DNA from: Methanosarcinaceae archaeon
GTDB taxonomy: Archaea > Halobacteriota > Methanosarcinia > Methanosarcinales > Methanosarcinaceae
Direction: 5' to 3'
Assembly (NCBI GenBank): GCA_030655675.1
Contig: JAUSPM010000216.1
Span: forward strand, 1 to 40,573
Length of the DNA: 40,573 bases
Within the stretch, counting starts at the first letter, position 1. Each line of letters starts with the position of its first letter. Below are positions 26,228-34,473 of the stretch, in pieces. Both the position numbers and the translations under genes were made by a program. The notes beneath the pieces were generated by a model that saw only the letters and a program-made list of their open reading frames with translations, made no database searches and was not told the origin of the DNA.

Positions 26228-26246
26228 AAACTTGAAAAAACCCAAA

Positions 26247-26510
26247 TCACTTCCTCTCATACTCAAAATAACTACACACATCCCCATCGCACCGAATCAC
26301 CCGCCCCCTGACCTTACCCTCAAATATGTCAAGCTCAATAGCGCTGGGTTCAGCAATTCCCTGCACTATGGCACCACCAAAGAAAGCAGAAGCACCTCGG
26401 ATTCCTCGATAATCGGATGGTGGAAATGCCCGAAGATCAAAACATCCACATCCATCTCTTTTGCCAGATAGCGCAGACCGTCCGCGTGGTCTGATGTCAG
26501 TTGGAGAGCA
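26247..26510 (-). pseudogene. C-terminal remnant of a metallophosphoesterase, frameshifted
   Basis: Minus-strand frames encode LTSDHADGLRYLAKEMDVDV, then LIFGHFHHPIIEESEVLLL, which ends in a stop. After a frame change SGGAIVQGIAEPSAIELDIF and a tail ending SYFEYERK follow to TGA 26247. The GHFHHP motif and the EPSAIEL block are the C-terminus of YfcE/MJ0936-type phosphodiesterases. The N-terminal half is gone and one frameshift is needed, so it is a decayed gene. Confidence 0.7.
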
Positions 26511-26521
26511 AATAAGTTAAA

Positions 26522-26647
26522 ATGAACGACTATTCCGGTTCAATTTCAACTTGGGCAATGATTAAAAAGGATGATGTTGAAATAATATTTCAGCGAGAGG
26601 ATAGTCTAATTGAAGAAATCCCAGAGTTTAAAGATATGAAAATTTGA
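26522..26647 (+). pseudogene. Fragment of a VOC (glyoxalase/bleomycin-resistance) family protein
   Basis: A 41-codon frame encodes WAMIKKDDVEIIFQREDSLI and EEIPEFKDMKI. This pattern (F/W-AM-K-x-DVEIMFQ...SL.EE.PEF) is the middle of VOC-family proteins of about 125 residues. Both the start and the end of such a protein are missing. It abuts the metallophosphoesterase remnant, marking a deletion or rearrangement point. Confidence 0.55.
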
Positions 26648-26662
26648 GGGGGACTTACTTAG

Positions 26663-26926
26663 ATGAACAATAATCTAAAAGAATTGCAAACGATCCCGGG
26701 AGTTGGGAAAAGCATTTCCCAGATTTTATGGAATATCGGGATTGAAAATGTTTCAGATCTGAAAGGCAAGGATCCTGAAGAATTATATTTAAAAATTTGT
26801 GCAGATCAGGGATACCAGGTTGACCGTTGCGTGCTTTATGTTTGCCGTTCTTCAGTTTATTTTGCCGATAACAAAGATCCCGATCCGGAAAAACTGAAAT
26901 GGTGGAATTGGAAGGATAAAAAATAA
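26663..26926 (+). CDS. Cdd1-like helix-hairpin-helix protein
   Basis: 87 residues. LQTIPGVGKSISQILWNIGI is a helix-hairpin-helix DNA-binding element, followed by DLKGKDPEELYLKICADQGY and CVLYVCRSSVYFA, then PEKLKWWNWKD. This is the small family annotated as pathogenicity locus Cdd1. Function is unknown; nucleic-acid binding is likely from the fold. GAGGGGGACTTA lies before the ATG. It seems intact, unlike the two fragments before it. Confidence 0.85.
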   Translation: MNNNLKELQTIPGVGKSISQILWNIGIENVSDLKGKDPEELYLKICADQGYQVDRCVLYVCRSSVYFADNKDPDPEKLKWWNWKDKK

Positions 26927-27078
26927 GAAGAAGTATTTTGTTTAATTCATATAAATGGAGGATGTAGAGGATTTAAACGAAACATTTTGGTTTGGGTAAG
27001 AATAATGCTCATTAAATTAATTTGAATTTCCTCTACAGTTCTAGATTGTTTTTCTATATAATAGCAATTTCCCAGAAT

Positions 27079-27120
27079 TATACCTTTTTATACCCAAATT
27101 TATACCCAAATTCGTACCAA
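27079..27120. repeat. Short AT-rich tandem repeat
   Basis: Two exact copies of TACCCAAATT (27091 and 27103) with 12-bp period, flanked by degenerate TATACC and GTACC units. It lies at the end of a 215-base stretch without genes after the Cdd1-like gene. No function seen. Confidence 0.4.
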
Positions 27121-27141
27121 AATGTTTTTTTGAATACAATA

Positions 27142-27450
27142 TTAATACTCACGAGTAAGGTAGAGAAATAAACTCAATGCTATAAGTTCCAGTGTATCCG
27201 GCACAAGTGCAACTGTAACCACATTATAACCAAGAGTGGAACTTGCATGAATATCTCCAAGTATAATAAGAGGCAACAATAAAAATGCATGAAATGCGTT
27301 TTTAAGAAGCAAAAATGCAGCAAATAACAGGAAGCCAAGTGTAAAATTTGATTTAAGATTCGTATAGATTCTATAAAAATTATCCACTAGTATAATTAAT
27401 ATTATAATTTTGCATGCTGCAATGATATAAATTAAATCCGTTATTTGAAT
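27142..27450 (-). CDS. Small membrane protein paired with a HTH regulator, probable ATT start
   Basis: The frame open from 27450 gives 102 residues with three to four membrane segments (IYIIAACKIIILIILV, TLGFLLFAAFLLL, NAFHAFLLLPLIIL, LIALSLFLYLT). The first usable standard codon is GTG 27387, which would remove the whole first helix. The likely start is one of two ATT codons (27453 or 27450) that follow a perfect GGAGG by 4 or 7 bases and overlap the end of the regulator gene. Proteins of this shape, downstream of a small winged-helix regulator, are common in archaea. Function unknown. Confidence 0.65.
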   Translation of the reverse strand: MQITDLIYIIAACKIIILIILVDNFYRIYTNLKSNFTLGFLLFAAFLLLKNAFHAFLLLPLIILGDIHASSTLGYNVVTVALVPDTLELIALSLFLYLTREY

Positions 27451-27764
27451 AATGCTTCCTCCGTCGTTAATAATTCTTTTTTAGACTTATCTATTTTTTC
27501 CCAAATCTTACCAAATTCATCTAAATTTGCTTCCATCTCTGAAGAAAGGAAATACATGGCCCCATACTTTTCACCCTCTGCCACAATTATACTATGTTTC
27601 ATAAGTACACCGATATGATGCCTAATCGTCTTATAATCCATACCAATGAATTCTGATAACTGGTTGGCATTGTAAGGTCTGTCAATTAGTGCATTAATAA
27701 TCCTAGCTCTGGTATTTCCTCCACGTGTGCCAGCTATCAAATACCACAGTATTTTCTTCAGAAT
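27441..27764 (-). CDS. ArsR-type winged-helix regulator, probable ATT start
   Basis: 107 residues if started at ATT 27764, 99 if at TTG 27740. The frame upstream reads xLKKILWYLIAGTRGGNTRA, where x is ATT; homologous archaeal regulators typically begin MLKK..WYLIAGTRGG, so the ATT sits exactly where Met is expected, 5 bases after GGAGG. TTG 27740 has no ribosome site. The winged helix follows (YNANQLSEFIGMDYKTIRHHI). It probably regulates itself and the membrane protein that overlaps its end. Confidence 0.75.
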   Translation of the reverse strand: MLKKILWYLIAGTRGGNTRARIINALIDRPYNANQLSEFIGMDYKTIRHHIGVLMKHSIIVAEGEKYGAMYFLSSEMEANLDEFGKIWEKIDKSKKELLTTEEALFK

Positions 27765-28093
27765 AAGTTCCTCCAGAGGAGATTAGAAATAATTATTTAA
27801 GTTTAATTGCTCATCGTACTTAAATGTTCTTCAAATCATGCCCACAGTACACGATTATGATTTAATCACATGCATACACACTACAAAATTAATGTTAAAA
27901 CAAAATTGAAATGTGGGTACTTTTTATGTACACAAGCATCATTTAGATTCCTTTCGTATATAATTTATTCGTTCACATTCAATATGTTTGATCCTACTTT
28001 TAAGTGATTTGTACTGATATCGTATATGATGATAAAAACGTTAATAAGAACACTTTTATGTCTGGACCATAGACTACTATATGGGGATAATTT
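27765..28093. other. Gene-free region between divergent genes
   Basis: About 330 AT-rich bases between the regulator (leftward) and the P-type ATPase (rightward). Presumably both promoters lie here. I see no RNA gene, no copy of the hairpin repeat and no coding frame that looks real. Confidence 0.5.
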
Positions 28094-30817
28094 ATGGGTA
28101 AATCGAATGCTATCAGAAGTGATAATTGTTCTCCATCAGGTGACGAGCATCAAATTGACTTAGAAAACCTCTTAGCAAAACTGGATACAAGTGAAAATGG
28201 ACTCACAGAAGAAGAAGCGGCACAAAGGCTCAATACATGCGGTGCGAACATTCTTGAAGAAACCAATAAAAGATCGCCCCTTTATAATTATCTAAAACAA
28301 TTCAAAAATTTCTTTTCCATACTCCTCGCTGTTGGTTCATTACTATCGTTTTTCGCAGAATGGCTTGATCCGGGACAGGGGAACCTCTACATCGGTTTTG
28401 CACTTGCCGGAGTTGTTGTTCTTAACGCAACGTTTACGTTCGTTCAGGAATATCAGGCAGAAAAAATAATGGAGAGTTTCCGCCAGCTCATACCCCCGCA
28501 ATCCAAAGTGATCCGAAACGGCAAGATCAGGGATGTACTTGCAACTGAACTTGTGGTCGGGGATGTGATTGTGCTTGAAGAAGGCGATAAAGTCCCTGCA
28601 GATGGCAGACTAATTGAAGTGAATTCATTCAAGGTGGATAATTCTCCCATAACAGGTGAAGCAGAACCCCAACTTCGCGCACTCATTTGTACCCACCCCA
28701 ATATCCTTGAATGTCGTAACATGGTATTTTCCGGAACCCTTGTCCAGACCGGAAATGGCAAGGCTGTGGTTTTTGGCACCGGCATGCATACCCAGATTGG
28801 AAAATTGGCTACACTAACTGAAAAGACCTATTCGGCGGAAACACCCATAAGAAAAGAGCTGAACCATTTTATCCACATAATTTCCGCAATTGCCATCTTT
28901 CTTGGCGTGTCATTCTTCCTTCTTGCCTTTTTCATTCAGGATGTAGTTCTTGCAAGCCTCATATTTGCAATAGGCATTATTGTGGCGAATGTTCCGGAAG
29001 GGTTACTTCCCACAGTCACCCTCGCTTTGAGTCTGGCGTCAAAGAGGATGGCAAAGCGAAATGCCCTTATAAAGCAGCTTGAGTCAGTAGAAACCCTTGG
29101 CTCAACTACAGTAATCTGCACAGATAAGACCGGAACATTGACTCAGAATAAGATGGCAGTAAGTTCTCTACTGGTGGGTTTAAATGAAACTGACATCCAT
29201 GACAACAATAATATTTCCGATATCTTTGTGAGGGTTTCAGCCCTATGCAATAATGCAAGGATCACGGAAAAAGCACCAGGCTACAGGGGTGACCCCACAG
29301 AGGGCTCGCTACTTGTATTCGCCAGCAGTCTGGCTGACATTAAGACACTCAATGACCAGTATCCACGACTGCAAGAATATCCATTTGATTCTATTAGAAA
29401 GAGTATGCAGGTGATCTGCTCCACACCACATGGGGGATTGGAGGCGTATCTTAAAGGCGCTCCTGAAATTATTGTGGATATGTGCAATTCCATAATTACA
29501 AAGGACGGAGAAGTTCCGCTAACAGATGAGAAGAAACAGACAATCCTGGACAAACATCTTGCCATGGCTGAGAGAGGAGAACGTGTGCTGGCTCTGGCTT
29601 ACAGGGTGGCAGAAGAAGAGATCGATTATCAGGATGGTTTTGTATTCCTTGGTTTTGCCGGAGCTATAGACCCTCCAAGAGCCGAGGCCAGAGATGCTAT
29701 TGCGCGATGCCATACAGCAGGTATCAAGGTCGTCATGATAACAGGTGACCATCCGGTCACTGCAAGGTCAATTGCCCGCAGTGTTGGACTCATCTCTGAC
29801 GGAGATGACCTTGTCATGATCACTGGTGATGAACTTGAAGAGCTTACTCATACCGAACTTGCAGCCAAACTTACCACAAAGAGTATCATTTTTGCCCGCA
29901 CTTCACCTGTGCAGAAACTAAAGATCGTACAGACATTTCAGTCTGCAGGTGAGATCGTTACAATGACCGGGGACGGGGTGAATGATGCCCCTGCAATAAA
30001 AACTGCTGATATGGGTGTGGCCATGGGCAGCGGGACTGATGTTGCAAGAGAAGCTGCTGACATGGTGCTTCTTGATGATAATTTTGCCACGATCGTATAT
30101 GCAGTGGAAGAAGGCAGGACTGTGTTTGATAACATAAAGAAGTTCATCGCCTACATCCTCACCAGCAATATTCCTGAAATTCTCCCTTTCATCGCCTTTG
30201 TACTTCTGGCTATTCCATTGCCAATGACAGTGCAGCTCATACTTGCAATCGATCTTGGAACTGATATTTTGCCCGCCCTGGCACTTGGTGTTGAAAAGGG
30301 TGAAGGGGACATAATGAAACGGCCCCCGCGCGCAAGGAGTGAGAAGCTTCTTACACCCCAGGTACTATTCACTGCCTATGGTATAAAGGGGCCGATCGAA
30401 GCAGCAGCAGGATTCTTCTGCTATTTCGCAGTGTTAAAGGACGGGGGCTGGACATTTGGCCAGCAGTTGCCCTTTAATGACCCTGTTTATATGCAGGCTA
30501 TAACCGCATTCTTTGGGGCTGTCATTGTATGTCAGATAGCCAACGTCTTTACATCCCGTACAAGAACCCAGTCCCTTTTTTCAAAGGGTATTTTTTCCAA
30601 CAGGTATGTGTTGGTGGGGATTGCCAGCGAGCTCCTCATCTTATCGATCATAATGTGGCACCCCTTTGCCCAGAAGGTCTTTAATACGGCACCACTTGAT
30701 CTGCGATACATTATGCTTGCTCTGCCGTTTGCCCTTCTCATACTTGTGTTCGATGAGCTAAGGAAGTATTTTATACGAAAGGATGTCAAAATCGTTGACA
30801 GGTTCCTTGGCTGGTAA
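28094..30817 (+). CDS. P-type ATPase of the Na,K-ATPase-like (P2C) group
   Basis: 907 residues. Cytoplasmic N-domain and A-domain (DNSPITGEAEP), phosphorylation motif DKTGTLT with Asp344, hinge TGDGVNDAP near 625, and about ten membrane helices. Features that point to the Na,K/H,K-ATPase alpha group rather than a Ca2+ pump are NVPEGLLPTVT in M4, the long block ETLGSTTVICTDKTG, FDNIKKFIAYILTSNIPEI, DLGTDILPALALGVE in M6, and the DIMKRPPR loop. No beta subunit is nearby. It likely exports Na+ or exchanges cations; the exact ion is inferred. GGGG lies 7 bases before the ATG. Confidence 0.92.
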   Translation: MGKSNAIRSDNCSPSGDEHQIDLENLLAKLDTSENGLTEEEAAQRLNTCGANILEETNKRSPLYNYLKQFKNFFSILLAVGSLLSFFAEWLDPGQGNLYIGFALAGVVVLNATFTFVQEYQAEKIMESFRQLIPPQSKVIRNGKIRDVLATELVVGDVIVLEEGDKVPADGRLIEVNSFKVDNSPITGEAEPQLRALICTHPNILECRNMVFSGTLVQTGNGKAVVFGTGMHTQIGKLATLTEKTYSAETPIRKELNHFIHIISAIAIFLGVSFFLLAFFIQDVVLASLIFAIGIIVANVPEGLLPTVTLALSLASKRMAKRNALIKQLESVETLGSTTVICTDKTGTLTQNKMAVSSLLVGLNETDIHDNNNISDIFVRVSALCNNARITEKAPGYRGDPTEGSLLVFASSLADIKTLNDQYPRLQEYPFDSIRKSMQVICSTPHGGLEAYLKGAPEIIVDMCNSIITKDGEVPLTDEKKQTILDKHLAMAERGERVLALAYRVAEEEIDYQDGFVFLGFAGAIDPPRAEARDAIARCHTAGIKVVMITGDHPVTARSIARSVGLISDGDDLVMITGDELEELTHTELAAKLTTKSIIFARTSPVQKLKIVQTFQSAGEIVTMTGDGVNDAPAIKTADMGVAMGSGTDVAREAADMVLLDDNFATIVYAVEEGRTVFDNIKKFIAYILTSNIPEILPFIAFVLLAIPLPMTVQLILAIDLGTDILPALALGVEKGEGDIMKRPPRARSEKLLTPQVLFTAYGIKGPIEAAAGFFCYFAVLKDGGWTFGQQLPFNDPVYMQAITAFFGAVIVCQIANVFTSRTRTQSLFSKGIFSNRYVLVGIASELLILSIIMWHPFAQKVFNTAPLDLRYIMLALPFALLILVFDELRKYFIRKDVKIVDRFLGW

Positions 30818-30936
30818 CTGAAGGACATGTCAGAGAGGATAGATGAATAGCATTATTAGTTTCATAAATTACCGAATGAGTGAACACCCGCTACATACAA
30901 ATAACATCGAGTAAAATCTGTTGACAGGTGAATTAA

Positions 30937-31434
30937 TTGGAAAAGATAATTAAAGGACGAGCATGGCTATTTGGAGATGACATTGATACTGATGTTATAA
31001 TCCCGGGAAAATATCTCAGGACAACTGACATGCAGGTATTTGGCGACCATGCCATGGAAGGAGTTGACCCTGACTTCTCGAAGAAAGTGCAAAAAGGCGA
31101 TGTAATTGTCGCAAATAATAACTTCGGGTGCGGGTCATCAAGAGAACAAGCACCCCTTGCATTGAAATATGCAGGCATCTCCTGTGTTGTTGCAAAGACC
31201 TTTGGGCGAATCTTCTTTCGGAATGCGATAAATGTAGGTCTTCCGCTAATGGAAGCAGATGTAGAGTGCAACGAAGGCGACACTGTTGAGATAGACCTTC
31301 AACAGGGAACTGTAAAGGTCAACTACAAGACCTTCAAAGGCAACAAACTACCTGATTTCCTGCTTGAGATGCTCACAGACGGCGGTCTTGTAGCGCACCG
31401 AAAAGCAGAACAAAAGCGTAACAGCGGTATGTAA
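30937..31434 (+). CDS. leuD: 3-isopropylmalate / homoaconitate dehydratase small subunit
   Basis: 165 residues, the swivel domain of an aconitase-type two-part hydrolyase. GDDIDTDVIIPGKYLRTTD and NFGCGSSREQAPLALK are the family signatures. The start is a TTG at 30937 with GGTGA 5 bases upstream. Archaea use close paralogues for leucine synthesis (LeuD) and for 2-oxosuberate, the coenzyme B precursor (HacB/AksE); the YLRT loop is present, but I cannot decide between them. The large subunit is not in the window. Confidence 0.9.
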   Translation: MEKIIKGRAWLFGDDIDTDVIIPGKYLRTTDMQVFGDHAMEGVDPDFSKKVQKGDVIVANNNFGCGSSREQAPLALKYAGISCVVAKTFGRIFFRNAINVGLPLMEADVECNEGDTVEIDLQQGTVKVNYKTFKGNKLPDFLLEMLTDGGLVAHRKAEQKRNSGM

Positions 31435-31539
31435 TAACAAACAAGCTCCACCCATTATCCAATAATCACTCGGTAATCATACAGTAACCATGCAATGATC
31501 ATCCAATAATAAAACGCAGATAATCCAATACAGGTACAA

Positions 31540-32400
31540 ATGATCTTTCCTGATGAATACAAAAATGTTGGAGTAACCGACATACATCCCGATGATTCCG
31601 GCAATATAGTATATTTTTTGTCGGACTACATTGTAGCAGAGCACAAACCTGAACAGGATAATGACACAACCGAGTATTCACTATACCACGTAACAAAAAG
31701 CGGCGAGGGACTCCTACAAACAGTTGAAACACTCGAAACTATCGCATCCGGCAAACAGATAGTAAAATACGAAAAAGAACTGAACATCAAAGACCGCGCA
31801 CTTTTGATAGAGATAGCAACACAACTCTGCAAAGGCGACATCAACACCGTCATTTTCACAGGAGTTGACAAACACGTAACATTCGTACATGCTCCTGACC
31901 TGTCAAGCATTGTTGAGATCGAGATCGTGGATGTGATCCCGCCTGAACCTTCATGGCTAACACATGTCATCCGAAGACTTGAAACAAGCGGCATCTTCGG
32001 TGATTTCGGAGTGCGGTTCAGTGAAAATGTCATTGACCTCAAACAATTCGAAGGCGAAGACACAGTGTTCCCATGCACAGCATCGGGACTCAAAGGCAAG
32101 TATCTTGATTCCGACATAATCACAAAGAATGGCTCACTGGTCGTGGGATGCGAAATATCAAGAACCTTGATCGAATCACGATTTCCCAATCTCGAATACA
32201 CGCTTGTGAACATCTGTCCATTCAAATCCGATATATTCAAACCAACAAAACCTTTCATAACAAGATGCTGCCGCTCTGAAAAATCCGGTCTTGTTACCAT
32301 CAACGATGTTGAGGGAGTTGTAGTACACTGGGGCGCATCCGAATTCGAGGTTGCAGAGGCCATAAGGGATCTGGTTTTACATATCAAAGAGCAAGGTTGA
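31540..32400 (+). CDS. Unrecognised 286-residue protein between leuD-type and leuB-type genes
   Basis: 286 residues, soluble, no signal peptide or membrane segment. The N-terminal half is beta-rich (IVYFLSDYIVAEHKPEQDND). The C-terminal half holds five cysteines in short conserved-looking contexts: FPCTASGLKGKYLDSD, LVVGCEISRTLI, LVNICPFKSD and ITRCCRSEKSG. This could be a metal or iron-sulfur site. AGGT precedes the ATG. I do not recognise the family. Position between two 2-oxoacid chain-elongation genes suggests, but does not prove, a link to leucine or coenzyme B synthesis. Confidence 0.8.
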   Translation: MIFPDEYKNVGVTDIHPDDSGNIVYFLSDYIVAEHKPEQDNDTTEYSLYHVTKSGEGLLQTVETLETIASGKQIVKYEKELNIKDRALLIEIATQLCKGDINTVIFTGVDKHVTFVHAPDLSSIVEIEIVDVIPPEPSWLTHVIRRLETSGIFGDFGVRFSENVIDLKQFEGEDTVFPCTASGLKGKYLDSDIITKNGSLVVGCEISRTLIESRFPNLEYTLVNICPFKSDIFKPTKPFITRCCRSEKSGLVTINDVEGVVVHWGASEFEVAEAIRDLVLHIKEQG

Positions 32401-32438
32401 ATTATAAAAATTACGTAAAAATACCGACACCACCATAC

Positions 32439-32595
32439 GCGCTTTAGCGCGGCACGTTCCCACATCACCACCAAAATTATCTTCATTTGGCTCTAATCAA
32501 TATCTGTATAAGATCAATATCCATAAAAATAAGCGCAGAATATCATTCAATATATTAATTTATTGATTCGTTATGGGACGTGCCGCCTGCGGCGG
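32439..32595. repeat. Pair of GC-rich palindromes in inverted arrangement
   Basis: GCGCTTTAGCGC followed by GGCACGTTCCC (32439-32460) and, inverted, GGGACGTGCCGCCTGCGGCGG (in 32576-32595). The 14-mer GCCGCCTGCGGCGG at 32582-32595 recurs exactly at 39111. In this AT-rich spacer they stand out and look like REP-type elements. The whole 300-base gap after the unrecognised gene holds no coding frame that I can support. Confidence 0.65.
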
Positions 32596-32650
32596 GTTGT
32601 TGTCTTGACATCAAACACACCTCAACAAACTCAAATTTTATAATAACCTT

Positions 32651-32683
32651 AATCTAACCATAATCTAACCATAATCCAATCAT
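32651..32683 (+). repeat. 11-bp tandem repeat before leuB
   Basis: AATCTAACCAT occurs twice exactly and a third time as AATCCAATCAT, ending 23 bases before the leuB start. It could be an operator array or slippage product. Confidence 0.55.
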
Positions 32684-32706
32684 AAATGTGGAAATAAGTG
32701 AACATC

Positions 32707-33699
32707 ATGAAACTTGCAATTATCGAAGGTGATGGAATCGGGAAAGAAGTGATTCCCGCAGCAGTTGAAGTGCTTGATGCGCTCGGACTTGATATAGAAA
32801 AAGTGCCGCTTGAACTTGGATATGGTAAGTGGGAAAGAACTGGTGTAGCGATCACGGATGAGGACATCACTACATTGAAAGAATGTGACTGTGTCCTTTT
32901 TGGCGCTGTTACGACACCACCTGACCCAAATTACAAAAGTGTGCTACTGACGATCCGCAAAGAACTTGATGTGTATGCAAACATACGACCCATAAAACCT
33001 CTTGCCGGCATTAAAGGTGCGACAGGCAGGAATGATTTTGATCTTGTTATCGTGCGGGAGAACACTGAGGGGATGTATTCCGGTATCGAAGAACTGCATG
33101 ATGATGTTTCATATACGACAAGGGTCATCACGCGCAAAGGGTCAAAACGCATAGCCGAATATGCCTGTAAACTGGCAAAGGAGCGGCAGAACAGAATTAC
33201 CATTGTTCACAAATCCAATGTATTAAAATCCGATAAACTATTTTTGGACACATGCCGCAGTGTTGCAGATGATGCAGGGGTCACACATAACGATATGCTG
33301 GTCGATTCAATGGCATTTAGTCTTATCACATCACCACAAAAATATGATGTTGTGGTAACAACCAATCTTTTCGGGGACATATTGAGCGATATGTCAGCTG
33401 CACTTGTAGGAAGCCTGGGGCTTGCTCCTAGTGCTAACATCGGTGAAAGATACGCATTTTTCGAACCCGTGCACGGGAGTGCACCCGACATTGCAGGAAA
33501 AGGGATCGCAAACCCGATTGCTGCAATCCTGTGTGTAAAGATGATGATGGAATGGCTTGGTGACACAAAAAGTGCTTCGCTTGTGGGAGATGCTGTTAAC
33601 TATGTGCTTGGACAAGGGATCATGACACCCGAACTTGGCGGAACATCATCCACCAAAGATGTAGGGCATGCCGTTGCTGAATATATAACCCAACTTTGA
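32707..33699 (+). CDS. leuB: 3-isopropylmalate / isohomocitrate dehydrogenase
   Basis: 330 residues from ATG 32707 (GTG 32698 is an alternative adding three residues). A beta-decarboxylating NAD-dependent dehydrogenase: IIEGDGIGKEVIPAA at the N-terminus, ENTEGMYSG, the metal site DILSDMSAALVGSLGLAPSA, and FEPVHGSAPDIAGKGIANP. It may serve leucine synthesis or the AksF role in coenzyme B synthesis; both enzymes share these motifs. Confidence 0.92.
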   Translation: MKLAIIEGDGIGKEVIPAAVEVLDALGLDIEKVPLELGYGKWERTGVAITDEDITTLKECDCVLFGAVTTPPDPNYKSVLLTIRKELDVYANIRPIKPLAGIKGATGRNDFDLVIVRENTEGMYSGIEELHDDVSYTTRVITRKGSKRIAEYACKLAKERQNRITIVHKSNVLKSDKLFLDTCRSVADDAGVTHNDMLVDSMAFSLITSPQKYDVVVTTNLFGDILSDMSAALVGSLGLAPSANIGERYAFFEPVHGSAPDIAGKGIANPIAAILCVKMMMEWLGDTKSASLVGDAVNYVLGQGIMTPELGGTSSTKDVGHAVAEYITQL

Positions 33700-33819
33700 C
33701 AGTTGAAAAATTATAGCCAAAAATTTTTACGTAACTCCTTCTTTTCCCCTCAAAATCAATGTATTCATTGGGTTAAAACTAGCTACACATAATACAATAC
33801 TTCCTCATCAATCATCAAA

Positions 33820-34410
33820 CTAAGCCTTCCCCCGTGACTCCCCGCAAACAACACCTGTTGCTATCAAATGCGCAACCCGTATGGGTTCCGGGACATTACT
33901 CCTTGTAGATGTCAGTTGTACGATCCTGCGCGCATCCTCCCTGTCAATTCCGGCGCACTGTATGTATATCGGGTTTGAGGTATTCTTTGTGACAACTCTT
34001 GTGATCCTGCCTGCGCGCAGAATTATCTCAAGCCTCTTATCTGGCTGAGTGAGATTTTTAAGTGCAGCCTCAATCTTTTCAAGATCAGGACATGCGCGCA
34101 TGATGACGATAACAGGCAGATCAGTTTCTTCATAGATGCGCACAATATCGACCGGGTTAAAACCTCCATACGTCACTCCATCGAGCATGATGACACGGAT
34201 CTGTGAATAGTGTTTTGTCGAAATGACCATATCAATGATAGTATCCGTGGCATCCATTCCATCGCGTGTGATCTCAGAGCGCAGCACGCCATCAAGCCAC
34301 TTCCCGCCGCGAAAGACTACACCGATTATTGTAATACTATCGCTGATAAGGGCAGAATCATCGATTCCGAGTATTCTTATCTCTGGTTTGATATGGAATC
34401 CGGAGTTCAC
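33820..34410 (-). CDS. DUF99 family protein (endonuclease V-like)
   Basis: 196 residues from GTG 34410. IRILGIDDSAL and TIIGVVFRGGKWLDGVLRSEI with IRVIMLDGVTYGGFNPVDI and LPVIVIMR match the archaeal DUF99 family, distantly related to endonuclease V. Its function is not established. It runs leftward, downstream of PAN with a 63-base gap. Confidence 0.9.
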   Translation of the reverse strand: MNSGFHIKPEIRILGIDDSALISDSITIIGVVFRGGKWLDGVLRSEITRDGMDATDTIIDMVISTKHYSQIRVIMLDGVTYGGFNPVDIVRIYEETDLPVIVIMRACPDLEKIEAALKNLTQPDKRLEIILRAGRITRVVTKNTSNPIYIQCAGIDREDARRIVQLTSTRSNVPEPIRVAHLIATGVVCGESRGKA

Positions 34411-34473
34411 ACTAACTTATTAGTGACATATTCTAAAAGTAATTAACCCGGGCACTGTATGCCAAAAGCAAGA

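Noticed and set aside
26232..26471. Plus-strand frame MKKPKSLPLILKITTHI
   Set aside because: It is the antisense of the metallophosphoesterase remnant, whose GHFHHP motif is clear on the minus strand.
31626..32486. Minus-strand 286-codon frame over the unrecognised gene at 31540
   Set aside because: The plus frame has a ribosome site, balanced composition and fits gene direction. The minus product is Ser/Thr/Met-rich without motifs. As the plus protein is unknown, some doubt remains.
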